Shown piece after piece: positions 43,058 through 54,119 of a stretch of DNA of 64,000 nucleotides. The DNA comes from Mesorhizobium sp. J8. GTDB lineage: Bacteria; Pseudomonadota; Alphaproteobacteria; Rhizobiales; Rhizobiaceae. Within the stretch, counting starts at the first letter, position 1. Each line of letters begins with the position of its first letter. Under the pieces are notes generated by a model, which saw only the letters and a program-made list of their open reading frames with translations, made no database searches and was not told the origin of the DNA. The stretch covers positions 372,001 through 436,000 of the forward strand of contig NZ_AP024109.1 in the NCBI RefSeq assembly GCF_016591715.1, written 5' to 3'. The translations under genes and the position numbers were made by a program.

Positions 43058-43486
43058 TCAGGGCACCTGCTTGACGGCCGGCCAGCCGAGCGGCTCCTCG
43101 ACCTCGTGGATCGGGTCGACGGTGATGAGGTCGGCAAGATCGTCATGGACGCTGACATCGAGCGGCTCGCTCGCCGCAGCCAGCGCCGCGGGCAAATCGT
43201 CGGGAGGGGGCAGTGGCGTTGCGCTGGAAGGGGCCAACAGCCCAAGCTCGACCAGCCGCGCAATGAACGCCTCGAGCGCATCGGCGCCGACCATCGCGGC
43301 GCCTGCGGCCGACAGGATCAGAGCCTCGGTACCGACGCCCGAAGACAGTGCCTGCCACACCTTGCTGCCGGAATCGGAGAAGCCGAAATATCTGCCAGTC
43401 GAAAGGTCGAGCACGACGGCTTCGCCGTCGAAGGATTCGAACACGATGTCCTTGCTCGCAACGGCATAGACCTCGGAAAGAGGCAT
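43058..43486 (-). CDS. PqqD-family protein (HPr-rel-A system)
   Basis: 142 residues. The first 90 have the PqqD/RRE winged-helix pattern: EVYAVASKDIVFESFDGEAVVLDLSTGRYFGFSDSGSKVWQAL, then a helical segment ending ARLVELGLLAP. A Pro/Ala-rich, acidic tail follows. PqqD-like domains bind peptide or protein substrates and present them to modifying enzymes. It is the first gene of the operon. The ATG at 43486 gives the family-like N-terminus, but the start could be up to 21 codons upstream. Confidence 0.82.
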   Translation of the reverse strand: MPLSEVYAVASKDIVFESFDGEAVVLDLSTGRYFGFSDSGSKVWQALSSGVGTEALILSAAGAAMVGADALEAFIARLVELGLLAPSSATPLPPPDDLPAALAAASEPLDVSVHDDLADLITVDPIHEVEEPLGWPAVKQVP

Positions 43487-44105
43487 GTTCCTGACCCCGC
43501 TCTGCAAGCTGGCTGCTGCCGGTCGCATCCTTGCCTGGCCCCTGAACAACGCCTGTAAACACTCGATCCTTGCTTGGCAAGCCTGAGCGCGTAGGCACCA
43601 TCGCGACCATTTTGTGATTCAACCGGCGGTTCAAGCTTCGATTTCCAGCCTCGACAAGGAGGCGGCTGCGGCTCCCTCCGGCACGGACGCCCCTTTGGCC
43701 TTCAGCCTTCAGCCTGAACATGGTTCTGGAGCGCGCCGAAACGCCCTTCGGACGGGGGGTAGGATGGTTAACAGTATCGAAAAGTGACTATTAGGAGATT
43801 CTAAAATCGAACTGAACGGTTCGTTTCTGTTGACGGTGCGTGCAGGACGGTGTGAACGTTGGCGCCCCGATACATTTGGTGAGCCAACGGCGAGATCCTC
43901 ATAAGCTATTGATTAAATTACATAAAAACAAGGTCGTAGGCATGCTTATGAAAACTTCAAGATGCGGATTCATGGTCCAGACGGAAAAACTTCGTGATTG
44001 GAATCCGGCAGTCGGCTCACCCAAATCAGCGTTGTCCGAACGACGCGATTTCATTCCCAAGACACGCCGCTAGACGGACGGAATAAAGATACTGGAGTAG
44101 CAAAA
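43487..44105. other. 619-bp divergent intergenic region
   Basis: The left part is GC-rich, the right part (43770-44105) AT-rich. It must hold the promoters of the leftward HPr-rel-A operon and of the rightward DUF680 genes. A CGAAC-N6-GTTCG inverted repeat lies at 43808-43823. I looked for a precursor peptide gene on either strand and found no convincing one; the 77-codon frame at 43840-44073 lacks family features and a good ribosome site. Confidence 0.5.
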
Positions 44106-44312
44106 ATGAAAAAGATTGTTCTCACTGCCGCAGCCCTTCTGGCAATTTCCGGCAGCGCTTTCGCTGGTAGCGACCATTACAACCCGAACGAGGCCAATCA
44201 GGCGTCGGCCCAGGTCGACTCGTCCTACACGGCTTCGGTCCACAAGTCCGCGCCGGCCACTCAGCAGCCCGCCACGACGGGCGCCGACCACAACCTTTTC
44301 GGCAATAACTAA
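44106..44312 (+). CDS. DUF680 small secreted peptide 1
   Basis: 68 residues. The signal peptide KKIVLTAAALLAISGSAFA is cleaved before GSDHYN, leaving a mature part of about 48 polar residues rich in Ser, Thr, Ala and Gln, with an HNLFGN end. It shares the start and the xxDxNLFG ending with the next gene. The family is known to me as an uncharacterised one centred on Mesorhizobium. GGAG lies 8 bases before the ATG. It is divergent from the PqqD/kinase/glycosyltransferase operon. The mature peptide has no Cys, so no disulfides or lanthionines are possible. Confidence 0.87.
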   Translation: MKKIVLTAAALLAISGSAFAGSDHYNPNEANQASAQVDSSYTASVHKSAPATQQPATTGADHNLFGNN

Positions 44313-44329
44313 CAGCCGACCTCGACCCG

Positions 44330-44349
44330 GCGGCGGGCTTGCCCGCCGC
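44330..44349 (+). terminator. GC-rich hairpin between the two DUF680 genes
   Basis: GCGGCGGGC-TT-GCCCGCCGC without a T-run. Probably a partial terminator or processing signal between the two tandem small genes. Confidence 0.4.
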
Positions 44350-44382
44350 ATGGGTCGGACCATGGAATTCAGGAGCATTGAA

Positions 44383-44616
44383 ATGAAGAAGATCGTTCTT
44401 GCCACGGCCGCCCTGCTGGCCGTTTCCGGCGCTGCTTTTGCCGCGGAAAGCGGCCATACCGGTGAGGTCCGCGCCAACCAGCCGGCTTCAGCCGTGGACA
44501 CCACGCGCACGTCCTCGATCAACACCGACTCGACGGTCTACAAGCTGTTGAACTCGTCGAACGACGTTCACAAGCAGGCCCCCCAGGGCAGCGACCGTAA
44601 CCTCTTCGGCCGCTAA
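44383..44616 (+). CDS. DUF680 small secreted peptide 2
   Basis: 77 residues. The signal peptide KKIVLATAALLAVSGAAFAA is almost the same as in peptide 1. The mature part is Ser/Thr/Asn-rich and ends GSDRNLFGR. Only the signal, a central NQPAS/NQASA string and the C-terminal LFG motif are conserved between the two, so the middle is diverging fast. GGAG lies 7 bases before the ATG. A strong terminator follows at 44634-44664. Function unknown. Confidence 0.87.
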   Translation: MKKIVLATAALLAVSGAAFAAESGHTGEVRANQPASAVDTTRTSSINTDSTVYKLLNSSNDVHKQAPQGSDRNLFGR

Positions 44617-44633
44617 CAGCCTGCACAACCACA

Positions 44634-44664
44634 AACGGCGGGCCTTGGCCCGCCGTTTTCTTTT
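44634..44664. terminator. Intrinsic terminator after the DUF680 genes
   Basis: AACGGCGGGCC-TT-GGCCCGCCGTT is followed by TTCTTTTC on the plus strand. The convergent aglK gene ends 25 bp further on and may use it too, although the minus-strand T-run is weak. Confidence 0.85.
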
Positions 44665-44688
44665 CCGCATCGGCTTCAGGTCGGCACT

Positions 44689-45801
<1,113 letters not shown>

Positions 45802-45836
45802 GTTTTTCTTCTCCCGTTGATCTCTGTTTTAGAAGT

Positions 45837-47501
<1,665 letters not shown>

Positions 47502-47505
47502 GTCT

Positions 47506-48660
47506 TCAACCTCCTTTCACCGAGCCGGCAAGCAGCCCGCGGACGAAATAGCGCTGCAGCGAGAAGAACACGATCAGCGGCACGATGATGGTGATGAAGG
47601 CCGATGTCGTGAGGATCTCCCAATTGCCGCCGCGCGAGCCGAGCAGCGCATTGAGCTTGGCCGTCAGCACGATCTGGTCGGGTGCCGTGCCGAGGAAAAC
47701 CATCGCCACCAGCAGATCGTTCCATACCCACAGGAACTGGAAGATGGCGAAGGAGGCAAGCACCGGGAAGGACAGAGGCAGCACGATCTTGACGAAGATC
47801 TCGAAGTCGCTGGCGCCGTCGATGCGCGCCGATTCCATGATCTCGCGCGGCAGTCCGGCGATGTAGCTCCTGAGCAGGTAGATGGCGAAGGGCAGGCCGA
47901 AACCGGTATGTGCCAGCCAGATGCCCAGATAGGTCTTGGACGGCACGCCGAAGAAGGTGCCGACGCCGTTATAGAGCCTGAGCAGCGGGATCAGCGACAT
48001 CTGCAGCGGCACCACCAGAAGGCCGATGATGACGGCGATCAGCAGCGCCCGGCCTGGAAAGCGCATCCAGGCCAGCGCGTAGGCCGCGAAGGCGGCGATC
48101 AGGATCGGGATCACGGTCGCCGGAATGGTCACCGTCAGCGAGTTCATGAAGGAGCGGCCTATGCCTTCCGAGAACAGCACGGTTCTGTAGTTCTCGGTGG
48201 TGAATTTCGGCGGCGCCGAGGAGGCATAGTAGACGCGCTGGCCGCGGTCGCCCTCGAAGGCCTTCGGTGACGACAGCACAAAGCCGCCATCGGCATTCAT
48301 CTGCAGGGTGACGCCCTCATTGAGGTCGGCGACCGATCCCGCCTTGTACTGCGTCGGCGCAGAAGATTTCACGCCGAAGGCGCTGATCTCGCGCTTGGGG
48401 CCATCGCCGAAGATGTTGCCCTCGATGACGTATTTGCCGTCCTTCTGGGTTTGCGCCGACGCGCCCGGCAGCCGTCCCGCCTCGCTCTGGCTGGAATTGG
48501 CGAAGGAGTTCCACCAGCCCGACGCGACGATCTGGTCCTTGTCGCGCAGCGACGAAACGAGGATGCCGAGGGTGGGGATGGTCCAGATCGCCACGAAGAC
48601 GAGCACGGCGATGTGGACGCCGAAACGGCCGACAAAGGACTTTCCGGTCTTGGTCGCCAT
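47506..48660 (-). CDS. aglG: ABC transporter permease AglG
   Basis: 384-residue MalG-type inner-membrane permease. An unusually long periplasmic segment (about residues 38-150) separates TM1 from the rest, as in known AglG. Five further TM segments and the EAA loop YIAGLPREIMESARIDGASDFEIFVKIVLPL follow. It starts 1 bp after the aglF stop, so they are co-translated. Confidence 0.94.
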   Translation of the reverse strand: MATKTGKSFVGRFGVHIAVLVFVAIWTIPTLGILVSSLRDKDQIVASGWWNSFANSSQSEAGRLPGASAQTQKDGKYVIEGNIFGDGPKREISAFGVKSSAPTQYKAGSVADLNEGVTLQMNADGGFVLSSPKAFEGDRGQRVYYASSAPPKFTTENYRTVLFSEGIGRSFMNSLTVTIPATVIPILIAAFAAYALAWMRFPGRALLIAVIIGLLVVPLQMSLIPLLRLYNGVGTFFGVPSKTYLGIWLAHTGFGLPFAIYLLRSYIAGLPREIMESARIDGASDFEIFVKIVLPLSFPVLASFAIFQFLWVWNDLLVAMVFLGTAPDQIVLTAKLNALLGSRGGNWEILTTSAFITIIVPLIVFFSLQRYFVRGLLAGSVKGG

Positions 48661-48661
48661 C

Positions 48662-49675
48662 TCAGTGCCCCCCCGTCTCTTTGTTGGCCTGGCGGATGTT
48701 CCAGACCATGATCGGAATGACCGCGATCATGATGATGATGGCGATGGTGGCGCCGCGGCCGAAATCGCCGCCGCCGCGGAACATCCAGTCGAACATCAGA
48801 TTGGCGAGCACCTGGCTGTTCCACTGGCCGTTGGTCATGGTCAGCACGATGTCGAACACTTTCAGCACCAGGATGGTGATGGTCGTCCAGACAACCGCGA
48901 TGGTGCCCCAGATCTGCGGAACCATGATCTTCCAGAAGATCTGAAACGGGTTGGCGCCGTCGATCACCGCCGCCTCCAGCGTCTCTTCCGGGATGCCGCG
49001 CAGCGCCGACGACAGTATCACCATGGCGAAGCCGGTCTGGATCCAGATCAGGATCACCATCAGGAAGAAATTGTTCCAGAACGGCAGCGATATCCACACC
49101 TGCGGCTGGCCGCCGAAATACTGGATGATGGCGTTGAGCAGGCCGATCTGCACCTGGCCCTCGCCGCGATACTCGTAGATGAATTTCCAGATCACGCTGG
49201 CGCCGACGAAGGAGATCGCCAGCGGCAGGAAGATCAGGCTCTTGGCGATGGTGCCCCACCAGATCTTGTCGGTCAGCACGGCGATGACCAGACCGAGGAA
49301 GGTGCAGGCGGCCGGCACCACCGCAAGCCACAATATGTTGTTGAGGATCGAGTTGCGCAGATCGTGATCGCCGGCCGCCCATTCATAGTTGGCGAGCCCG
49401 ACGAAGCTGGTGCCGCTGCGGTCGAAGAAGGAGAGCCACAGGGTCGCGATCACCGGATAGATCAGGTAGACGGCAAGAATGATCAGCGCCGGGCCGACGA
49501 ACAGCCACGGCCGCACATATCCCTGCCGGCGCAGATTGTTGATGGCGGCGGCGCCGGATACCCCGCGTGAGGGGAAGATGAGGTCGAGCAGTCTGTTGGC
49601 GCCCCAGAAATAGGCGACACAGCCGCCGACGCCGATGATGATGACGAATATGGCCGAGAAAATCTGAGCCGCCAT
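48662..49675 (-). CDS. aglF: ABC transporter permease AglF
   Basis: 337-residue MalF-type permease. The N-terminal TM (FSAIFVIIIGVGGCVAYFWG) and the second (PWLFVGPALIILAVYLIYPVIATLWLSF) precede the core, and the EAA motif is LRGIPEETLEAAVIDGANPFQIFWKIMVP. Its partner is AglG. A 165-bp gap with a GC-rich repeat separates it from aglE. Confidence 0.94.
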   Translation of the reverse strand: MAAQIFSAIFVIIIGVGGCVAYFWGANRLLDLIFPSRGVSGAAAINNLRRQGYVRPWLFVGPALIILAVYLIYPVIATLWLSFFDRSGTSFVGLANYEWAAGDHDLRNSILNNILWLAVVPAACTFLGLVIAVLTDKIWWGTIAKSLIFLPLAISFVGASVIWKFIYEYRGEGQVQIGLLNAIIQYFGGQPQVWISLPFWNNFFLMVILIWIQTGFAMVILSSALRGIPEETLEAAVIDGANPFQIFWKIMVPQIWGTIAVVWTTITILVLKVFDIVLTMTNGQWNSQVLANLMFDWMFRGGGDFGRGATIAIIIMIAVIPIMVWNIRQANKETGGH

Positions 49676-49784
49676 GGGTCCCTCTCCCTGCGCATGATCG
49701 CTCAGCCGGGGCTGGCGATCGGATGCACCGACTTTCGGTTATTCGGAACAATCGAAACGCGAAGGCTTCCGGCGTGGCCGCCGG

Positions 49785-49815
49785 TTGGACCCGGGCCGTG
49801 GCCCGGATCCAGGTG
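49785..49815. repeat. Palindrome in the aglE-aglF gap
   Basis: ggacccgggcc-gtggcccggatcc forms a hairpin downstream of the aglE stop. Such hairpins after binding-protein genes often protect the upstream message and allow higher expression of the binding protein than of the permeases. Confidence 0.5.
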
Positions 49816-49840
49816 GAGGATGAGGAGGATTTCGGGATGC

Positions 49841-51196
49841 TTACTTGATGCCGTCCCAGCTTTTCTGGATGTCGGCGGCGACGTCCTGCGCGGACTTGCC
49901 GCCGACCAGGTCGACCATGCCGGTCCAGAACGAACCCGCGCCGATCTTGCCGGGCATCAGGTCGGATCCGTCGAATCGCACCGTCGTGGCGCCGACCAGG
50001 ATCTCGCCCTGCTTCTTCAGCGCCTCGCTGCCATAGGCATCCTTGTTGGCCGCCTTGAACGGAGTGACGAAGCTTTTCTGGGCCATCCACAATTCATGCG
50101 CGAGCGGCATTTCGAGGAACTTGATGAACTCGCGCGAGGCCTTGGAATCCTTGGTGATCATCACCAGCGTTCCGGCCACCTCAAGCGGCGTGCCGAGCTC
50201 CGGCTTGGAAGCGTAAGGCGGATAGGGGAAGAAGTCGGCGTCCTGGCCGAGCTTCACGTTCTCGGGGAAGAAGGACGGGATGAACGATGCCTGATGGTGC
50301 ATGAAGCACTTGGGCGGCACGGTGAAGAGGCCTTTCGGGCTGTCGCGGAAGTCGGTCGCCGCGACCGCCTTGGCGCCGCCGTCCACCATCTTGTCGTCGG
50401 TGGCGATCTTGCCGAAGATGTCGATGGCGTTGACCACGGCCGGATCGGTGAACGGGATCTCGTTCTTCACCCACTTGTCGTAGACCTCCGGCGGCTGGGT
50501 GCGGAGCATGATGTCCTCGACCCAGTCGGTCGCCGGCCAGCCGGTCGCGCCGCCTGACCCGAGCCCGATGCACCAGGGCTTGCCGCCATCGGCGATGATC
50601 TTCTTCTCGAGGTCGGCAAGCTCTTCCTGGGTCTTCGGCACCTTGTAGCCGGCCTCGTCGAAATTGTCGGGCGAGTACCAGACCAGCCCCTTCACGTCGA
50701 TCTTGTAGGGGAAGGCGTAGAAGCCGGGCTTGCCGTCCTTGCCGTTATAGGTGCCGAGCTTGGCCCAGGAATCGCCGGCGGCGTAGTTCTCCTTGATCCA
50801 GGCGGCGACGTCGTCGCCCAGCGGGGTGAGCACGCCCTTGGAGGCAAGATCCTGGATGAGGCCGGGCTGCGGCAGGACGGCGATGTTGGGCGGGCTGCCG
50901 GCCTGGGTGTCGATGACGATCTGCTGCTCGTAGTTCTCGGACGAGGAATATTTCACGTCCGCGCCGGTCGCTTCCTGGAAATAGTCGAGGACCGAACGCA
51001 CAAGCGTTTCGTCCTCGCCGCGCCACGGCCCGAAGATGGTCAGCGTTTCGCCCTTGAGGTCGACCTTCTTCAGGTCGTCGTAGTTCGACCAATGAAATTT
51101 AGGATCCTCGCCCGGCTTGAACTTCAGTTCGGCTTGCGCCGGCAGGCTGAGGGTGAGTGCCGCGAATGCCGCACCCAAGAGAAGCATTTTCTTCAT
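49841..51196 (-). CDS. aglE: Alpha-glucoside-binding periplasmic protein
   Basis: 451 residues with a Sec signal peptide (MKKMLLLGAAFAALTLSLPAQAE). Family-1 binding-protein features include LKGETLTIFGPWRGEDETLVRSVLDYFQEATG and a late WMAQKSFVTPFKAANKDAYG segment. First gene of the agl operon. GGGAGG lies upstream of the ATG, and a 14-bp LacI-type palindrome (51306-51319) sits 110 bp upstream. Confidence 0.94.
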   Translation of the reverse strand: MKKMLLLGAAFAALTLSLPAQAELKFKPGEDPKFHWSNYDDLKKVDLKGETLTIFGPWRGEDETLVRSVLDYFQEATGADVKYSSSENYEQQIVIDTQAGSPPNIAVLPQPGLIQDLASKGVLTPLGDDVAAWIKENYAAGDSWAKLGTYNGKDGKPGFYAFPYKIDVKGLVWYSPDNFDEAGYKVPKTQEELADLEKKIIADGGKPWCIGLGSGGATGWPATDWVEDIMLRTQPPEVYDKWVKNEIPFTDPAVVNAIDIFGKIATDDKMVDGGAKAVAATDFRDSPKGLFTVPPKCFMHHQASFIPSFFPENVKLGQDADFFPYPPYASKPELGTPLEVAGTLVMITKDSKASREFIKFLEMPLAHELWMAQKSFVTPFKAANKDAYGSEALKKQGEILVGATTVRFDGSDLMPGKIGAGSFWTGMVDLVGGKSAQDVAADIQKSWDGIK

Positions 51197-51305
51197 CGCA
51201 AATCCTCCCAGTGGTCACAAACAGGACGAAACCTCCATTTCGTCCGCCGACGCCCGCGGAACTGTGACTCAGCGAAAGGGCAACCGCAACCTTTCGAAGA
51301 GACTT

Positions 51306-51319
51306 CCAAAGCGCTTTGG
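51306..51319. promoter_or_regulatory. LacI-type operator O1
   Basis: CCAAAGCGCTTTGG, a perfect 14-bp palindrome with the central CG step typical of LacI-family sites, 110 bp before the aglE start. Confidence 0.65.
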
Positions 51320-51530
51320 CCGCTTTTGATCTCGCCATTGAATCGTTTGGAAGTCAAGAGGGTGAGTTCGTTAATCGATTTAAATGTCGCGTGAGCGGAT
51401 AGATAAGTTGCACTGCAGCATGCTTTTTTGGCGCTGCAGCAGCAATTTTGCTTCAAACGGCGTTGATGGGCATTTAAAGTCCGGTCGTGTTTGGCGGCCT
51501 TGCCAACAATCATCGGATCGATTCAAATTG

Positions 51531-51540
51531 AAAGCGCTTT
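51531..51540. promoter_or_regulatory. LacI-type operator O2
   Basis: AAAGCGCTTT, sharing the 10-bp core of O1, 17 bp before the aglR start. Binding here would block aglR itself. Two matching sites flanking the divergent promoters allow DNA looping (inference). Confidence 0.6.
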
Positions 51541-51557
51541 GAGGCTGGAGGCCTCCG

Positions 51558-52580
51558 ATGAACCTCAAGCAACTCTCGCACATGCTGTCGCTCTCGCAGA
51601 CCACGGTGAGCCGGGCGCTGAACGGCTATCCTGAGGTCAATGAGGAAACCCGGCGCCGGGTGATGGATGCCGCCAAGCGCCACGGCTACCGGCCCAACCC
51701 CAGCGCGCGCCGCCTTGCCACCGGCAAGTCGGGCATGATCGGCTATGTGCTGCCGACGGGGACCGCCGTCGATATCGATCCGCACTTTGTCGAATTTCTC
51801 TCCGGCCTCGGCGACTATGCCCGTGCGCATGAGCTCGACCTCGTGCTTTCGCCCGCCGACGCCGACGACGAGGAGACGACCTACCGGCGCATCGTCGCCA
51901 ACCGCCAGGTCGACGCCGTCTACATCTCCTCGCCGCGTCCGGCCGACAAGCGGCTGGCGCTGGTCAACACGCTGGGCATTCCCTTCATCGTCCACGGCCG
52001 CAGCGAGGGCTTCGACTTCGACTACCCCTATCTCGACATCGACAATGAGGGCGCCTTCCACGAGGCGGCCCGCCTGCTGGTCCAGCTCGGCCATAAGCGC
52101 TTGGCGCTGATCAACGGCAACGAGCGCGAAACCTTCGCCATCCACCGCGAGCGCGGCGTCCGCCGCGCGCTGGCCACGAGCGGGCTGACGCTCGGCGAGC
52201 GCCACATCCGCTCGGTCGCCATGACCGAGGAAAACGGCTACCGCGCCGCTCGCCGCCTGCTCGAGGAGGCCGAGCCGCCGACGGCGATCGTCTGCTCCAG
52301 TCTCATCATGGCGCTGGGCGTCGTGCGCGCCGTGCGCGATCTCGGCCTGACCATCCCGGGCGACCTCTCGCTGGTCGCCCATGACGACGTCTTTCCCTGG
52401 CTGCGGCCGGAGAATTTCCCGGTTCCGCTGTCGACGACGCGCTCCTCGATCCGCCTCGCCGGCGCGCGTGTCGCCGAGCGGCTCGCGGCGCGGATTTCGG
52501 GGCTCGAAGAGGGCGCGCGCGGAGAGGTCTGGCCGGTGGATCTAGTGGTGCGAGGGTCCGTGGCCGGGGCGCCGCTCTAG
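51558..52580 (+). CDS. aglR: LacI-family repressor of the agl operon
   Basis: 340 residues. The N-terminal LacI helix-turn-helix is MNLKQLSHMLSLSQTTVSRALNGYPEVNEETRRRV, with the hinge NPSARRLATGKSG. A periplasmic-binding-protein-like effector domain follows (IGYVLPTGTAVDIDPHFVEFL to LVAHDDVFPWL). It is divergent from aglE and its operators are described separately. GGAGG lies 6 bases before the ATG. The inducer should be an alpha-glucoside. Confidence 0.93.
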   Translation: MNLKQLSHMLSLSQTTVSRALNGYPEVNEETRRRVMDAAKRHGYRPNPSARRLATGKSGMIGYVLPTGTAVDIDPHFVEFLSGLGDYARAHELDLVLSPADADDEETTYRRIVANRQVDAVYISSPRPADKRLALVNTLGIPFIVHGRSEGFDFDYPYLDIDNEGAFHEAARLLVQLGHKRLALINGNERETFAIHRERGVRRALATSGLTLGERHIRSVAMTEENGYRAARRLLEEAEPPTAIVCSSLIMALGVVRAVRDLGLTIPGDLSLVAHDDVFPWLRPENFPVPLSTTRSSIRLAGARVAERLAARISGLEEGARGEVWPVDLVVRGSVAGAPL

Positions 52581-52711
52581 GCCGGATCCAACAGCTTCGC
52601 CAACCGCTTCAAGCCCGCCTTTGCTGTCGTGGGACAACGGTCCGCCTTCTGCTGCTCCTGATCTTGGACGGTGACAACCGGTAAGCCAGAACCGTCAACC
52701 AGTCCTGTCGG

Positions 52712-54067
52712 GTGCGCCACTTGCCGATATTCCCGTTCACCGAAGCGGATCCAATCCAACACCCTGGGCCACCGCCCAAGGCTTCGGAGGTGGTGATCGT
52801 CGGTGGGGGTGTCATCGGCGTGACGACGGCCCTTTTCCTTGCGGCCCGAAACGTTCCGGTGACGCTGCTGGAAAAAGGCCGCGTCGCGGCCGAACAGTCC
52901 TCCCGAAACTGGGGTTGGATCAGAAAGCAGGGGCGAGACGCGGATGAGCTGCCGATCGTCATCGAGGCTTGCCGCCTGTGGCGCCAACTGGCCGAGGAAT
53001 GCGGCGAAGACATCGGGCTTAACCAGACCGGCGTGACCTACCTGGCGAACGCCGACAAGGACATGGCCAAGTTCGAAGATTTCATGAGGATCGCCGCGAT
53101 CCATGATCTCGACACGCGCCTTCTGGACGCCGACGAGACCGCGAAACTCATCACCGGCATGTCGCGTAGATTCGCAGGCGCGATGACGACGCCCTCCGAT
53201 ATGCGCGCGGAGCCTTGGCTGGCGGTGCCGGCGCTGGCCAGGCTCGCCGTGCGAAAGGGCGTCAGGATCGTGGAGAATTGCGCCGCGCGCACCCTCGACA
53301 TCGCGGCCGGCAGGATCAAGGGCGTGTGGACCGAGGCGGGATATATCGATACTTCCACCGTGCTGGTGGCGGGCGGCGCGTGGTCTTCCCTGTTCCTGGC
53401 GAGGCATGGCGTGTCCATTCCCCAGCTCAGCGTCCGCGTCACCGCGGCCGCGACGGAACCATTGCCCGAGATCTATGCAGGCGCGGCCGCCGACGATCAT
53501 ATCGCCTTCAGGCGCAGGCAGGATGGCGGATACACGCTCGCCGCGGGCGGCAGCCATTTGCTTTATTTGGGGCCTGACGCGTTCCGGCACTTCACCCAAT
53601 ATCTTCCCGCCCTCAGGGACAATCCGTTCGGCACGCGCTATTTCCCCTTCGCGCCGTCGGGCTATCCCGATGGCTGGTCGACGCCGCGCGATTGGGCGCC
53701 GGATTCAGAGAGTCCTTTCGAGAGAATGCGGGTACTCAACCCAGCCCCTGAGCCGGCAAAGCTTCGATCGATCGAGCGCAATTTCAAGCAGCTTTTTCCC
53801 CGGTTCGAGACAGTTCGCCTGAAGGCCGGCTGGGGCGGCATGATCGACGCGATGCCCGATGTCGTTCCCGTGGTGGACCAAGTGCGGGCGATCGGCGGTC
53901 TTTTCGTCGCAACGGGAATGTGCGGCCACGGCTTCGGCATCGGGCCTGGCATCGGCCGCGTCGTCTCTGACCTGATCCAGGGAAACGACATCGGGCACGA
54001 TCTCAGCCGGTTCCGGCTGTCGCGCTTCTACGATGGGAGCCCTGTCCGGCTGGGGCCGGCGCTTTAA
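52712..54067 (+). CDS. DadA-like FAD-dependent oxidoreductase
   Basis: 451 residues, D-amino-acid/glycine oxidase superfamily. The dinucleotide motif is EVVIVGGGVIGVTTALFLAARNVPVTLLEKG (about 26-56), followed by SSRNWGWIRKQGRD, and a C-terminal FAD-contact VATGMCGHGFGIGPGIGRVV. It likely oxidises a small secondary or D-amine, releasing H2O2 or feeding quinone. The GTG start at 52712 is taken for want of a better one; its ribosome site is poor, so the N-terminus may differ by up to 25 residues. It stands alone, 131 bp after aglR. Confidence 0.85.
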   Translation: MRHLPIFPFTEADPIQHPGPPPKASEVVIVGGGVIGVTTALFLAARNVPVTLLEKGRVAAEQSSRNWGWIRKQGRDADELPIVIEACRLWRQLAEECGEDIGLNQTGVTYLANADKDMAKFEDFMRIAAIHDLDTRLLDADETAKLITGMSRRFAGAMTTPSDMRAEPWLAVPALARLAVRKGVRIVENCAARTLDIAAGRIKGVWTEAGYIDTSTVLVAGGAWSSLFLARHGVSIPQLSVRVTAAATEPLPEIYAGAAADDHIAFRRRQDGGYTLAAGGSHLLYLGPDAFRHFTQYLPALRDNPFGTRYFPFAPSGYPDGWSTPRDWAPDSESPFERMRVLNPAPEPAKLRSIERNFKQLFPRFETVRLKAGWGGMIDAMPDVVPVVDQVRAIGGLFVATGMCGHGFGIGPGIGRVVSDLIQGNDIGHDLSRFRLSRFYDGSPVRLGPAL

Positions 54068-54119
54068 ATAGGCAGCTGGCCGCCGCCATCCCGCAAATGG
54101 GGTAGCAGACTGCCTGGAC

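Larger units (their letters stand above)
51197..51557. promoter_or_regulatory. 361-bp divergent aglE/aglR promoter region
   Basis: AT-rich between two divergent genes. It contains two LacI-type palindromes (51306-51319 and 51531-51540, centres 223 bp apart) and a third weaker site TTAATCGATTTAA near 51371-51384. No other gene was seen. Confidence 0.6.

Noticed and set aside
43840..44073. 77-codon frame upstream of the DUF680 genes
   Set aside because: No ribosome site, no signal peptide and no family features. It lies in the AT-rich promoter region.
38275..44616. A lasso-peptide or other standard RiPP cluster
   Set aside because: There is no asparagine-synthetase-like cyclase, no leader peptidase, no radical SAM or LanM enzyme, and no leader-type precursor. 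Only the PqqD-like, kinase and nucleotidyltransferase families are shared.
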